Shown: piece by piece, positions 10,008-18,484 of the stretch | Numbering within the stretch: the first letter of the stretch is position 1 | How the letters are laid out: the number at the start of each line of letters is the position of its first letter | From: JdFR-22 sp964534325 | GTDB lineage: Archaea; Halobacteriota; Archaeoglobi; Archaeoglobales; Archaeoglobaceae | NCBI GenBank assembly: GCA_964534325.1 | Contig: CAZHOR010000008.1 | Coordinates: 1-64,000, forward strand | Direction of reading: 5' to 3' | DNA length: 64,000 nt | Notes under the pieces: generated by a model | Told to the model about the DNA's origin: nothing | The model's input: the letters and a program-made list of their open reading frames with translations, nothing else | The model's database searches: none | Translations under genes and position numbers: made by a program

Positions 10008-11498
10008 TTATATATTAGATTTTTTCTTTATAGTTTTAACACTATTTGCAATTAATTTTTTTTCCTTGCTCTCATAATACCTAGTTTTCCTCTCGGAAAA
10101 ACCTGTACCCTCTCTGAATATCTCTCGTAACACTCTTCCGTCAAAATCATTTGGCATAAGAGTATCGTACATATGTAGTATTGTGGGCATTACATCATAA
10201 ATTTGTAGCTCACCTAAATTAAAATCATCATCTCGGATATCAGGCCCTTTAGCCAAGAATATGCCGTCTCTTGCCCAATTATGTGAGCCAATATAGCCAT
10301 AATTGTGTTCTTCAGCCTTCCCAAATATTTTTAAATTTGGCCCTGGTTTTAATTCAAAATCCTGTTTTGCTCTTAATACTATGTCTGGCATTTTTTCGAG
10401 ATACGGTCCGTTATAGATTTCTTCTCGTCTTAAGATTTCTTTAAAAACTTTTTCTCCACTAAATTCAACCAAATCAAGTTCTTTAATTAAGTTATGTCTT
10501 ATCTCTTCATATCTCTTTTCAGTATTTTTATTGATGGCTATACCCCAGTTTGTTGAGTAATACGAATAACTCTTTTTATAATCAATTCCGTGGTATTCAT
10601 TTGATCTTTTTTCTTGACTTGATTGGCCTGATTTAACAAATTTCTTTCTAACATCAGAAGGAACAAACTTTCTTGCTAAGAAGTATATTAATGAATAAAT
10701 AAGTGTATTATAATTCATTTTTAAATAACCTTTAGATGCTAACCAAGCGTCAATATAAAAGTTAATACTAGGTTTTCTCTCGCATCCATGATCTGAGATT
10801 ATTAGGATATTCCAATCTTTAAAGTCATCCAATATTTTTTTAACAATGTTTAGGATATTGTAATAACTATCAATTATGACTTGTTTATTGTCCCAACAGT
10901 AGTGGTGAAGTAGATCAGTTTCTCCTATCCAATAAAAGATAAAATCAAATTCTTGTTTTAAGAATACGTCTGTAAATGTTTCATATTTATCTTTAATCAT
11001 ATCAACAACTTTCTCTGAAAACTCTTTTTGCGAAGGATTTTCCTTCACTTTCCAATCAATTAGACTACCCTCACTCGGAAAACTCTCTATTAGGTTTCTA
11101 TAATTGGCTGGCTCACATAGAATTTCTTTGCTGTTTTGCAAAAATCCAGAATCAATAAAAACACAATTGGATTTTTTAGGTAAAGGTGAAATCATACGAG
11201 TGTTATAGAATAAAGAATGTATGTTGTTCTCGTCAAGAATATCCCATAATTTTGGATGTTTGATCTTATCAGTTCTTACAATAGCGTTCTCATCGTCCAA
11301 AAAACCAAAGATCCCAGTCTTACCAGGGTTTTTTCCTGTGAATAAAGCTGGTAATGCCACGGAGGTTTGAGAGGGTATAGTGGATTTTAAAACACCCTTT
11401 GTAAAGGATTCGGTAAAATCACTATCGATATTTTTTTTCCACATCTCTAGTAGTTCGTAAGGAACTCCATCAAGACCAATTACTAATGTTTTAGTCAT
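10008..11498 (-). CDS. Alkaline-phosphatase-superfamily phosphodiesterase-like protein (paralogue)
   Basis: This 496-residue protein shares the layout of the gene at 4829-6427: VIGLDGVPYE at the N-terminus, IPSQTSVALPALFTGKNPG at the nucleophile region, ISDHGCE in the middle and SHNWARDGIF near the end. The C-terminal MYDTLMPNDFDGRVLREIF matches MYGIPVPEDMDGRVLKEIF in the paralogue. The start ATG at 11498 gives the conserved MTKTLVIGLDG; TTG 11531 would overlap the epimerase. Function is as uncertain as for its paralogue. Two diverged copies in one operon suggest two different substrates. Confidence 0.75.
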   Translation of the reverse strand: MTKTLVIGLDGVPYELLEMWKKNIDSDFTESFTKGVLKSTIPSQTSVALPALFTGKNPGKTGIFGFLDDENAIVRTDKIKHPKLWDILDENNIHSLFYNTRMISPLPKKSNCVFIDSGFLQNSKEILCEPANYRNLIESFPSEGSLIDWKVKENPSQKEFSEKVVDMIKDKYETFTDVFLKQEFDFIFYWIGETDLLHHYCWDNKQVIIDSYYNILNIVKKILDDFKDWNILIISDHGCERKPSINFYIDAWLASKGYLKMNYNTLIYSLIYFLARKFVPSDVRKKFVKSGQSSQEKRSNEYHGIDYKKSYSYYSTNWGIAINKNTEKRYEEIRHNLIKELDLVEFSGEKVFKEILRREEIYNGPYLEKMPDIVLRAKQDFELKPGPNLKIFGKAEEHNYGYIGSHNWARDGIFLAKGPDIRDDDFNLGELQIYDVMPTILHMYDTLMPNDFDGRVLREIFREGTGFSERKTRYYESKEKKLIANSVKTIKKKSNI

Positions 11499-11521
11499 CG
11501 ATATATCTGTAATAACTAATA

Positions 11522-12445
11522 TTATTTCCAATATTCGTTATACCAATTGACTGTTCTTTTAATACCTTCTTCAATTGACGTATTTGGCTTATAACCAAGT
11601 ATCTTATTAGCCTTTTCAATGTCAGCTATGAATTTAGTGACTTCTCCGGTTCTACTTGGTTTAGTAATAATACTAGATTTTGAATTAAGCTCGTCCTTCA
11701 ACATCTGAGCGACCTCAAGTATACTTGTCCCTGTACCAGAAGCGATATTATACGTCTCATTTTTTGCTTTGTTAAATTTCAGTATAGCTTTTAGGGTACC
11801 TTCAATACAGTCGTCAATGTATGTAAAATCCAAAATTTTGTCTTCACCATAAACGTATAAGTCTTTATCTTCTTTTGCTAAACTAATAAAAAGAGGGATT
11901 ACCCTATCACTTTCGTCAAACTTTCCATATACATTTGAATACCTAAGTATAGTGAAATCTATACCATAGCATTGGTTAAAGGAGTGTACTAGAGCCTCTG
12001 AACCTACTTTTGAGGCAGTATATGGGCTTTCACAATTTTTTACATATGCCTCATCCTCATTATGGATTGAGTAATCAGTGTTGCCGTAGACTTCTCGGCT
12101 ACTAGCTAGAATAAACTTGGAAATATTATTCTCTTTAGCAAAATTTAAAATATTGAATGTTGTATCAAAATTCTCTTTCGCAAGAAGAGGATTTTTTACT
12201 AAATCAAAAACTCTCGCGTTAGCAGCGCAATGTACTATAAAATCAATATCATTAGGTATATTTTCTAAGTCTTTTTGGCTTCCTAGGTCGCCTAATACTG
12301 TTTTTTTATTTGCATCTTCACTCCATTTATTCTCCTTTTTATCGAACCCTATAACTTCGAACCCCCTTTGAGTTAATTCACTAAAAAGGGCTGTCCCTAT
12401 CATACCACTACTCCCAGTAATCAATAATTTGGTTTCCTCTGCCAT
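11522..12445 (-). CDS. NAD-dependent sugar epimerase/dehydratase (extended SDR)
   Basis: This 307-residue SDR enzyme has the NAD motif TGSSGMIG (residues 10-17), the active-site region ASSREVYG and the Y-x3-K pair in SPYTASKVG. It probably acts on a nucleotide sugar, for example as a UDP-glucose 4-epimerase or a dehydratase; the sequence does not settle which. It begins 3 bases after the stop codon of the glycosyltransferase gene, so the two are very likely co-transcribed. Confidence 0.85.
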   Translation of the reverse strand: MAEETKLLITGSSGMIGTALFSELTQRGFEVIGFDKKENKWSEDANKKTVLGDLGSQKDLENIPNDIDFIVHCAANARVFDLVKNPLLAKENFDTTFNILNFAKENNISKFILASSREVYGNTDYSIHNEDEAYVKNCESPYTASKVGSEALVHSFNQCYGIDFTILRYSNVYGKFDESDRVIPLFISLAKEDKDLYVYGEDKILDFTYIDDCIEGTLKAILKFNKAKNETYNIASGTGTSILEVAQMLKDELNSKSSIITKPSRTGEVTKFIADIEKANKILGYKPNTSIEEGIKRTVNWYNEYWK

Positions 12446-12448
12446 ACT

Positions 12449-13510
12449 CTACACCTCATCCATTTTTTGGGTCAATTGTCTATAAACACTTTCCAGTTTT
12501 TTTATTACATTTTCCCAAGAATATTTATTCATCTCTTTTAATGAATTCTCGGACATCCATTTGTGAAGGTCTTCATCTTCTATAATCTTTTTGATTGCCA
12601 ACTCAAGTTTTTTTGAGTCCATTGGTTCAACAATAAACCCATTGTAACCATTTTTTACAAGATCTGGAATACCTGCTAGGTTTGTTGCAACGATTGGCAG
12701 CCCATAACTCATTGCTTCTTGTATAACGTTAGGTAATCCCTCTCCCTTAATTGATGGTAAAACAAAAACTTCACCACTTTTAAGAAAACTACTTACTTCG
12801 TTAGGCGATACTTTTCCCACAAATTTAACATTATTCGTGGCTATTCTCTCTAACTTCTCTCTTTCTGGTCCATCTCCAACAATTACAACTTCGTTGGATA
12901 AATCTCTTGTAGCCTCAAGGAGGTACTCAACACCTTTTCTCTCTATGAGGTTTCCCACGAAAATAATTTTATCTCCGTTTGCATTCTCATTAGGTATTTC
13001 AATCCCATTAGGTATTACTGTCATTTTAGCCGTTGGAAATTCATTGAGTACTTCATTTTTCACTTTCTCTGATTGTGCAACCACTAAAGAGTCCTTTATA
13101 ACTCGTTTAATTAAAAACCTCTTGAAAATATTTTCTTTAGCGAAATACCAATCCCCTCCCTGAATCCATGAAAAGAAAGAGATATTAAAAAATTTGTTTA
13201 CCATTAACCCAATAAAACCACAAGGGTAAATCATCATGCACTGTAGTACTTCTATATTTTTTCTATACTTCATAATAAAAAAAGGGGCTAGTAAGATAAA
13301 TGTAAAGGTACTAAGAATGCTATTAAAACGGATATTTGGAACTCTAATGACTTCATAATTTCTTTTGTCCGCATTATGTTTCTTGTATTTTTTAGTGAAA
13401 ACGATTACTTCGTGTTTCTCACTTAGTTTCTCTGCCATACGCATTGTTTGAACTTCTGTTCCACCCATAATATCGGGAGGAAACTCTTTTACGACTATTC
13501 CTATTCTCAT
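12449..13510 (-). CDS. Glycosyltransferase family 4
   Basis: This 353-residue GT-B enzyme begins MRIGIVVKEFPPDIMGGTE with the Gly-rich acceptor-domain loop, and has IPNGIEIP at the domain junction, IIFVGNLIERKGVEYLL, and the intact donor motif E-GLPNVIQ-E with AMSYGLPIV. It is the first gene of the AT-rich minus-strand block, and its upstream region (13511-13589) separates it from the G+C-richer epimerase. Confidence 0.87.
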   Translation of the reverse strand: MRIGIVVKEFPPDIMGGTEVQTMRMAEKLSEKHEVIVFTKKYKKHNADKRNYEVIRVPNIRFNSILSTFTFILLAPFFIMKYRKNIEVLQCMMIYPCGFIGLMVNKFFNISFFSWIQGGDWYFAKENIFKRFLIKRVIKDSLVVAQSEKVKNEVLNEFPTAKMTVIPNGIEIPNENANGDKIIFVGNLIERKGVEYLLEATRDLSNEVVIVGDGPEREKLERIATNNVKFVGKVSPNEVSSFLKSGEVFVLPSIKGEGLPNVIQEAMSYGLPIVATNLAGIPDLVKNGYNGFIVEPMDSKKLELAIKKIIEDEDLHKWMSENSLKEMNKYSWENVIKKLESVYRQLTQKMDEV

Positions 13511-13589
13511 TTTAAACCTCTTGTCTCTCGTTTCTCCAATATAATTATGTAATTATGTTTTATGCCTTATTTCTCAATCATGTACATAA

Positions 13590-14513
13590 CTAAAATATGT
13601 TCACTCTCAACCAATCCACTTCCCTCTCTAACCCCTCTTTCAAACTCACCTTGGGCTCATAACCCAAAACATCCCTCGCCTTACTGATATCCGCATAAGT
13701 ATCCCTGACATCACCCTTCTTGCTCTCCTCAAATCTCACGTCAGCCTCACCCAACACCTCTTCCAGCACCCTAATAGCATCGATCAACTCTATCCTGCTG
13801 CCACCTCCCACATTAAACACTCCAGTAGCATCACTCTCCCCAGCCTTAACCGTAGCATCCACTATATCGCCAACGTAGGTGAAATCCCTGGTCTGCCTGC
13901 CATCACCAAACACCTTGATTGGCTCCCCCTCAATTATTGACTTTATAAACCGGTGGAAGGCCATATCAGGCCTCTGCCTCTCACCGTAGACCGTAAAGTA
14001 CCTCAATGAAACACAATTGATCCCGAAGTTCATTCTGTAGAGTTCGCACAAGTTCTCTCCAGCCAGCTTGGTCACCCCATAAGGTGAATAAGGCTTCAGA
14101 TACTGATCCTCTCGCATGGGCAACCCTGTATTACCGTATACAGAAGAGGAGGAAGCGTAAACGAACTTCTCGATACCGTGTTCCTTGCATCCCTCCAGCA
14201 ATCGCTGAGTAGCAAGAACATTGTTTCTGGTGTAAATGTCGAACTCCTCCCCCCAGCTCTTCCTCACACCTGCCTGAGCAGCCAGATGAAACAGTACGTC
14301 AACATTATCCAGCAAGCTCATATCCAGTTCAAGGATATCCTCCTCAATAAAATCAATATTACCCCTAAACCCCACCATATTACTCTCTTTCAACTCTCTT
14401 GAATAATAATCGGTAAAACAATCAATCCCTATAACTTCATATCCCCTATCAATTAACTTTTCCGTCAGGTGGGAACCTATAAACCCTGCACAACCTGTTA
14501 ACAGCGCCTTCAT
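13590..14513 (-). CDS. NAD-dependent epimerase, UDP-glucuronate 4-epimerase-like
   Basis: This 307-residue extended SDR has TGCAGFIG (residues 6-13), IDCFTDYYSRELKESNM, ASSSSVYG and the catalytic Y-x3-K in YGVTK. The DYYS stretch after the NAD-binding unit resembles UDP-glucuronate 4-epimerases more than GalE, but substrate is not certain. Its codon use is visibly more C-rich than that of the adjoining 1.5-13.5 kb block, suggesting a different origin from those genes. Confidence 0.82.
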   Translation of the reverse strand: MKALLTGCAGFIGSHLTEKLIDRGYEVIGIDCFTDYYSRELKESNMVGFRGNIDFIEEDILELDMSLLDNVDVLFHLAAQAGVRKSWGEEFDIYTRNNVLATQRLLEGCKEHGIEKFVYASSSSVYGNTGLPMREDQYLKPYSPYGVTKLAGENLCELYRMNFGINCVSLRYFTVYGERQRPDMAFHRFIKSIIEGEPIKVFGDGRQTRDFTYVGDIVDATVKAGESDATGVFNVGGGSRIELIDAIRVLEEVLGEADVRFEESKKGDVRDTYADISKARDVLGYEPKVSLKEGLEREVDWLRVNIF

Positions 14514-14521
14514 GATACTCC

Positions 14522-14971
14522 CTAGCTAACCTCGACTTTTTCGAGGAAATCAACCCTGTCGAAATCTCCGTCAAAGGTTGCTATTTTCTTTATTTTATAG
14601 TATCTGCATGTCGCTGCTATAAGTGCATCATTAGGTAAAAGCCTAAAATTCTCCATCAACTCTTTAACATCATCTAAATCTTGGTGGTCTTTGAGCACGG
14701 CAACGTCAAAATCGTCCAGCAGATTGAAAAACTTTTCAAGCCCGTCTCTGAATGGTTTATAACCGTTCTCGGCCACGAATTCTTTAAAAGCTCTGCTGGA
14801 CTTAATATTGAATTGCTTCTCAGCGATTTTCCTACATACAATAAACATTGACTCGTTTACTACAATAAAAGGCGTAAAAAATTGTTCCTCAATTTCGAAT
14901 ATTTTAGTTGCTTTATCTGTTAGAGGAGTCTCAAAAAGAAAGTTGTAGAATACATTTGTATCTAAAATCAC
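14522..14971 (-). CDS. PIN-domain ribonuclease toxin (VapC-like)
   Basis: This 149-residue protein starts MILDTNVFYNFLF with the first acidic residue of the PIN fold (Asp4), has a middle acidic stretch, and near its end LPNDALIAATCRYYKIKKIATFDGDFDRV, which carries the remaining metal-binding Asp residues. PIN toxins cut RNA. It overlaps the DUF104 antitoxin gene by 4 bases (ATGA), typical of a coupled antitoxin-toxin pair. Confidence 0.85.
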   Translation of the reverse strand: MILDTNVFYNFLFETPLTDKATKIFEIEEQFFTPFIVVNESMFIVCRKIAEKQFNIKSSRAFKEFVAENGYKPFRDGLEKFFNLLDDFDVAVLKDHQDLDDVKELMENFRLLPNDALIAATCRYYKIKKIATFDGDFDRVDFLEKVEVS

Positions 14972-15162
14972 TGTATCTGTGCCTCCTCCTCAAAGTCATT
15001 CAGTTCTTCACCAGCCTCCCCGAGAACACCTCTATATGATTTTATGGTGTCTTCCTTGCTCTCAGTAATCGAAATTCTGTACTTCCTTTTCTCTCTTAAT
15101 TCAACCTTCTGGAGAGGCTTTAGAACACCATTTTCGTAAATAACATCTATCACCTTGGGCAT
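14968..15162 (-). CDS. DUF104 (AF2212/PG0164-type) antitoxin
   Basis: This 64-residue protein begins MPKVIDVIYENGVLKPLQKVEL, the DUF104 pattern known in archaea next to PIN toxins. An AAGGTGA ribosome site precedes the ATG. It should neutralise the PIN protein encoded just downstream, and may regulate the operon. A paralogue lies at 17272-17463 and a broken third copy at 17553-17777. Confidence 0.85.
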   Translation of the reverse strand: MPKVIDVIYENGVLKPLQKVELREKRKYRISITESKEDTIKSYRGVLGEAGEELNDFEEEAQIQ

Positions 15163-15296
15163 TATATCACCTTAATACTGTCAGTCCAATAGCCAGTATA
15201 AAACATGTAGAAAGAACTTTTTATTAAGTTTTCTCAGAGGAAAAAGAACTCATTCGAGTATAAGTAATCCTGGACTAACTTGCTTTAGCTGGCGTA

Positions 15297-15491
15297 TCAT
15301 AGTATCAGCATCTTTTCCTCCGGAACCTTTGCTACAAACGGCCTTTGCTGAGGATATTCTTTCCTCACTCTACCAAGCATCTCTTCGATATTCTCTCCCT
15401 TTGCCACTACCTCCCCATTTACGATAACCACGTACTTATTCTCCAGACCTGTTTTGTCGAGTTCTACATACGCATCAAAATTCTTTCCCAT
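15297..15491 (-). CDS. DUF5678-like small protein
   Basis: This 64-residue protein contains NKYVVIVNGEVVAKGENIEEML followed by a C-terminal VAKVPEEKMLIL, the usual pattern of DUF5678 proteins, whose function is not known and which often occur beside toxin-antitoxin or mobile genes. AAGGTGA lies just before the ATG. Its start codon is on a CATG that also offers an ATG on the opposite strand. Confidence 0.65.
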   Translation of the reverse strand: MGKNFDAYVELDKTGLENKYVVIVNGEVVAKGENIEEMLGRVRKEYPQQRPFVAKVPEEKMLIL

Positions 15492-15570
15492 GGATTCACC
15501 TTATTTAACAAAAGGCACTTTTTCCCTCACCTTTAAGAACCATAAGAATTTTGGAGCGTTAGGTGAGGAT

Positions 15571-16362
15571 ATGCACGATACGGTCATAGAGAAGCTTGAG
15601 CAGAAGGATGCGTTACATCAGTTGGAATGGGACCTGAAGAATAAGTTTGATTTCTCTGATATCTTGGCTGAAGCTTTGATGAAGCGTATTAATCTATTCT
15701 TGGAGGAGAATAATCCGCGGGACTTGGGAGTTGGCCAGGTCCCCTACTGGGGAGTAGTAAGCAATGAACCTTCGGGTAAGCCGATGGATGAGCTGGAGAA
15801 GTCTCGTGTAAAGCTTACGCTCTATCATCCAGATGACTTGGTGGTCCTCAGAGAACAGGGTATTCGGGCTTTAAGGCAGTGTAAGGTTATGCGGTTAACG
15901 GTTGAGGCTAAGGATCAGGGGGTCTTGTTGACTCAGGAGGATTTAGCGCTACTACTTTGCAGTACTGTGCGTACCATCAGGAATGATGTTAGGGAGCTCA
16001 GAGACCAGGGGATATTGGTTCCTACTCGGGGGCAGATGAAGGATATTGGTAAGGGTGTCTCCCATAAGGCGATGATTGTGGAAGAATACTTGAAGGGTTA
16101 TGAGTATTCGGAGATTGAGCGCAGGACAAATCATAGTGCTGGAAGTATTGACCGTTATATCCGTGATTTCTCCAGGGTAGCGTATCTAACTCAGAGGGGT
16201 GAGGACTTGCATAAGATCAGGCAGGTCACTCGCCTATCTGAGCGATTGATTCAGGAATATCAGGGCCTATACACTGAGTTCTCATGTCAGGGTTGCCAGA
16301 GACTTGAGGAACTCCTCACCAGCACCAATACCGTGGACAAAGAAGGGGGTGTAATGCCGTGA
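15571..16362 (+). CDS. DUF1670-family protein, first of a pair
   Basis: This 263-residue protein resembles its neighbour. Both have a middle region ending in a strand-rich segment (VKLTLYHPDDLVVL here), a winged-helix-like stretch (LTQEDLALLLCSTVRTIRNDVRELRDQGI), a shared GKGVSHK, and a second helix-turn-helix-like stretch EIERRTNHSAGSIDRYIRDF. This suggests DNA binding; I know no established function for DUF1670. The ATG at 15571 is favoured by GGTGAGG just upstream; an in-frame ATG at 15490 would add 27 residues. A TATA-like CTTATTTAA near 15500 could serve it. Confidence 0.65.
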   Translation: MHDTVIEKLEQKDALHQLEWDLKNKFDFSDILAEALMKRINLFLEENNPRDLGVGQVPYWGVVSNEPSGKPMDELEKSRVKLTLYHPDDLVVLREQGIRALRQCKVMRLTVEAKDQGVLLTQEDLALLLCSTVRTIRNDVRELRDQGILVPTRGQMKDIGKGVSHKAMIVEEYLKGYEYSEIERRTNHSAGSIDRYIRDFSRVAYLTQRGEDLHKIRQVTRLSERLIQEYQGLYTEFSCQGCQRLEELLTSTNTVDKEGGVMP

Positions 16363-17135
16363 AGAAGGATAAGGATTGGAGATCCTGTATATATGATCCT
16401 CAGCTTGATAGGGATTTGGTGACGGTTCTGTGCAATCGTTTTCGTGACCGCTACCGGTTCCTTGGTGGTAAGGAGATCACTCGCTTCATCGTAGAGGATA
16501 TCCTGGAGGTAGTGGAGCAATACCGGCGTCCACTCCCAGAAGTCAAGAAAGGACAGATCGTCTGGGATGGTGTGGAGATCGATCAGGGTAAAGGTTATGG
16601 CTTGTCTATGAAGGAGACGAGAACCAAGCCTGTAGTTCTTACCCTAGTCTCTAAGGAGGATATTGAGAGCAGGAGAGACGGGGTGAGTGCTCGTGAGTTG
16701 CGTAAGTTGGTGACAGAACGACTTCATAGTGAGGCGGTTGAGCAGGGTGCAGTCCTGAACCATGTTGATGGTAGCCTCCTGATGGGATACTCTCCTGCTA
16801 CCATAGGTAAATACATTAAGGAGTTAGAGGAAGAGAAGAACATCCAGATACCTGATAGAGGTAAGATCCACGACCTGGGTAAAGGCGTCACCCACAAGAA
16901 GGAGATAGTCAGATACATGTTGCAGCACTACACTCAACCTGAGATCAAGAGACGGACAAACCATTCAGGTGAAGCTGTAGACCGATACCTCAGAGACTAT
17001 CACCGAGTAAAAACATTAAGGGGTGAACACTCCCCAGAAGAAATCGCCTTCGCAACAGGTCTCAGTGTATCACTCACCAAGGAATACTTAGACCTGATCG
17101 AAGAACTGGAAGGAAAAGGAGGGAAAACATCATGA
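16359..17135 (+). CDS. DUF1670-family protein, second of a pair
   Basis: This 258-residue protein carries the family hallmarks VKKGQIVWDGVEIDQGKGYG, KPVVLTLVSKEDIE and GKGVTHKKEIV, followed by PEIKRRTNHSGEAVDRYLRDY, nearly the same as the paired protein. Its GTG start overlaps the stop of the first gene (GTGA), with GGGGGTG upstream, so translation is coupled and the products probably work together. No transposase or recombinase lies next to them. Confidence 0.7.
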   Translation: MKKDKDWRSCIYDPQLDRDLVTVLCNRFRDRYRFLGGKEITRFIVEDILEVVEQYRRPLPEVKKGQIVWDGVEIDQGKGYGLSMKETRTKPVVLTLVSKEDIESRRDGVSARELRKLVTERLHSEAVEQGAVLNHVDGSLLMGYSPATIGKYIKELEEEKNIQIPDRGKIHDLGKGVTHKKEIVRYMLQHYTQPEIKRRTNHSGEAVDRYLRDYHRVKTLRGEHSPEEIAFATGLSVSLTKEYLDLIEELEGKGGKTS

Positions 17136-17271
17136 TGTCAGACGTTATTGTGGGTGAGGGGGAAATAGTTCCTTATTTTATATTAGTTTATTATGCTTTT
17201 TAACATTAACACTAACATTAACGGAGTTGAATGTATTGCCCAAATATATTTAGTTTGGTATCTACAAAGAT

Positions 17272-17463
17272 TCAATAGCAATAGTTGACCTCCTCTTCCA
17301 GCTCCTTCAACTCATCTGCTGAGGCCTTACCAAAAACACCATAATATTTTGAGAGGTTTTTTCTCTCAATTCTGATCTTTAACTTTTCACCCTCCCTAAA
17401 ATCCACTTTTTTAAGCGGTCTAAATACTCCGTCTTCATAGATCACTTCAATAATATCTGGCAT
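17272..17463 (-). CDS. DUF104 antitoxin without a partner toxin
   Basis: This 63-residue protein reads MPDIIEVIYEDGVFRPLKKV followed by a charged strand and an acidic C-terminus, a clear paralogue of 14968-15162. GGTGATG precedes the ATG at 17463; two earlier Met codons exist. No PIN gene follows downstream on this strand (17136-17271 has no ORF of any length), so the antitoxin seems to have lost its toxin or to act on one elsewhere. Confidence 0.75.
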   Translation of the reverse strand: MPDIIEVIYEDGVFRPLKKVDFREGEKLKIRIERKNLSKYYGVFGKASADELKELEEEVNYCY

Positions 17464-17552
17464 TTTCATCACCGTTATAAATTAAATCTCTCAATAAACT
17501 TAAAGCTTTTTCTGAACACATTAAGCCACATATACCTTATCAGAAAATAATA

Positions 17553-17777
17553 TCAACGGAGCATTTTTCCTTCATAGTATAATTCGTTGAGAGAACTCAA
17601 GTCAATCTCGGCTTTTGGTAATGCTTTAATCCTTCTTTCAAGCTCTTTTAGAAAATCTGCAGTCAAAACTCCTCTTTCTTCCTCAATTTTCATTTTAACT
17701 CTGGTTCCCCCTCAGATTTTCATGAGTTTGAATACTCTGTTCTCGTATCGTTCCACATCGAAAACTATATGAGATAT
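17553..17777 (-). pseudogene. Broken DUF104 antitoxin gene
   Basis: On the minus strand, one frame reads ISHIVFDVERYENRVFKLMKI, then a TGA stop (about 17707), then GGTRVKMKIEEERGVLTADF through an acidic C-terminus to TGA at 17553. It lines up with the intact antitoxin at 17272-17463: VIYEDGVFRPLKKV against VERYENRVFKLMKI, and EGEKLKIRIE against GTRVKMKIEE, at the same spacing. There is also no ATG where the start should be (ATA at 17775-17777). One in-frame stop and a lost start are the visible lesions. The alignment was done by eye. Confidence 0.65.
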
Positions 17778-17828
17778 GTAACTACAACGTAAATCTCGAT
17801 CTCCTTGTTTTAAGTCAGGCTACCTAAC

Positions 17829-18038
17829 CTAACCTTCAACCTTAACTCCCAGATGCCTTATGAACTGCATTTGCCTTTCATCAAGCTTGGATAGTAAAAA
17901 CTCTATTCCCAGGACTTCTCCATCCTCATCGACATCTATAACTACATTGTCTGCTAATGGCTCGGACTCAGCAACCTTTCCTTTTTTGAACCTCACGTAA
18001 ATGGCGTTTACTTCAGGATCAAATTCGACTGAAGCCAT
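17829..18038 (-). CDS. DUF2283 family protein (putative antitoxin)
   Basis: This 69-residue protein contains FDPEVNAIYVRFKKGKVAES and VIDVDEDGEVLGIEFL, the DUF2283 signature. DUF2283 proteins are often encoded right after DUF4258 proteins and are regarded as probable toxin-antitoxin partners. Its start overlaps the end of the DUF4258 gene by 20 bases. Confidence 0.8.
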   Translation of the reverse strand: MASVEFDPEVNAIYVRFKKGKVAESEPLADNVVIDVDEDGEVLGIEFLLSKLDERQMQFIRHLGVKVEG

Positions 18039-18273
18039 ATCTCTTCAACCTCTCTTTATCCACTTTTAAAGTAGTTACTACCACTATTTCATCCTTTTCC
18101 TTCAACTCCTCATACACCACCACGACATATCTGTCTCCAAATTGTTTAAATGCAGCTTTCCTACCGTACCTAACATTTATAATTTCTCTTGCCCCTTCAA
18201 CAGTCGATTTTACTTGCTCAAAAGTTAATCCTCGCTCCTCAAGCCTCTTTACAGCATGATCTGAGACAAGCAC
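18019..18273 (-). CDS. DUF4258 family protein (putative toxin)
   Basis: This 84-residue protein starts with VSDHAVKRLEERGLTFEQV and has the DRYVVVVYEE strand and VVTTLKV typical of DUF4258, a RelE-like small domain. GTG at 18273 is chosen because GAGGG lies six bases before it; TTG 18279 would directly abut that site. It forms an overlapping pair with DUF2283. Toxicity is inferred from family context. Confidence 0.75.
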   Translation of the reverse strand: MLVSDHAVKRLEERGLTFEQVKSTVEGAREIINVRYGRKAAFKQFGDRYVVVVYEELKEKDEIVVVTTLKVDKERLKRYGFSRI

Positions 18274-18484
18274 AACCAACCCTCATTTCTTAACTATAAA
18301 AGCATTTTCATATCAACTTATCCCCATCACATAATTTTTATTCTTATATATAGATAAGATATAATCACCTGCGAGATGGTCTCTGAGCTTATATAACTCT
18401 CGGATACAAACCCCTCACTGATACCACCACTCGTTCTCTAGATATCATTCCATGAGGCACTTTATCCCCTTTAAGCGTTCCTGA

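Noticed and set aside
15163..15296. Possible small RNA or repeat between the antitoxin and DUF5678 genes
   Set aside because: No stable stem, repeat or promoter pattern could be supported by eye.
17190..17222. AACATTAACACTAACATTAAC stretch as a possible CRISPR-like or iteron repeat
   Set aside because: Only two short imperfect copies are present with no spacers or further units, so it is a simple local repeat.
18280..18484. Remnant of the missing second GT4 domain after the permuted gene
   Set aside because: I read the 205 bases in the frames following the stop and found no GT4 motif such as PNG or E-x7-E.
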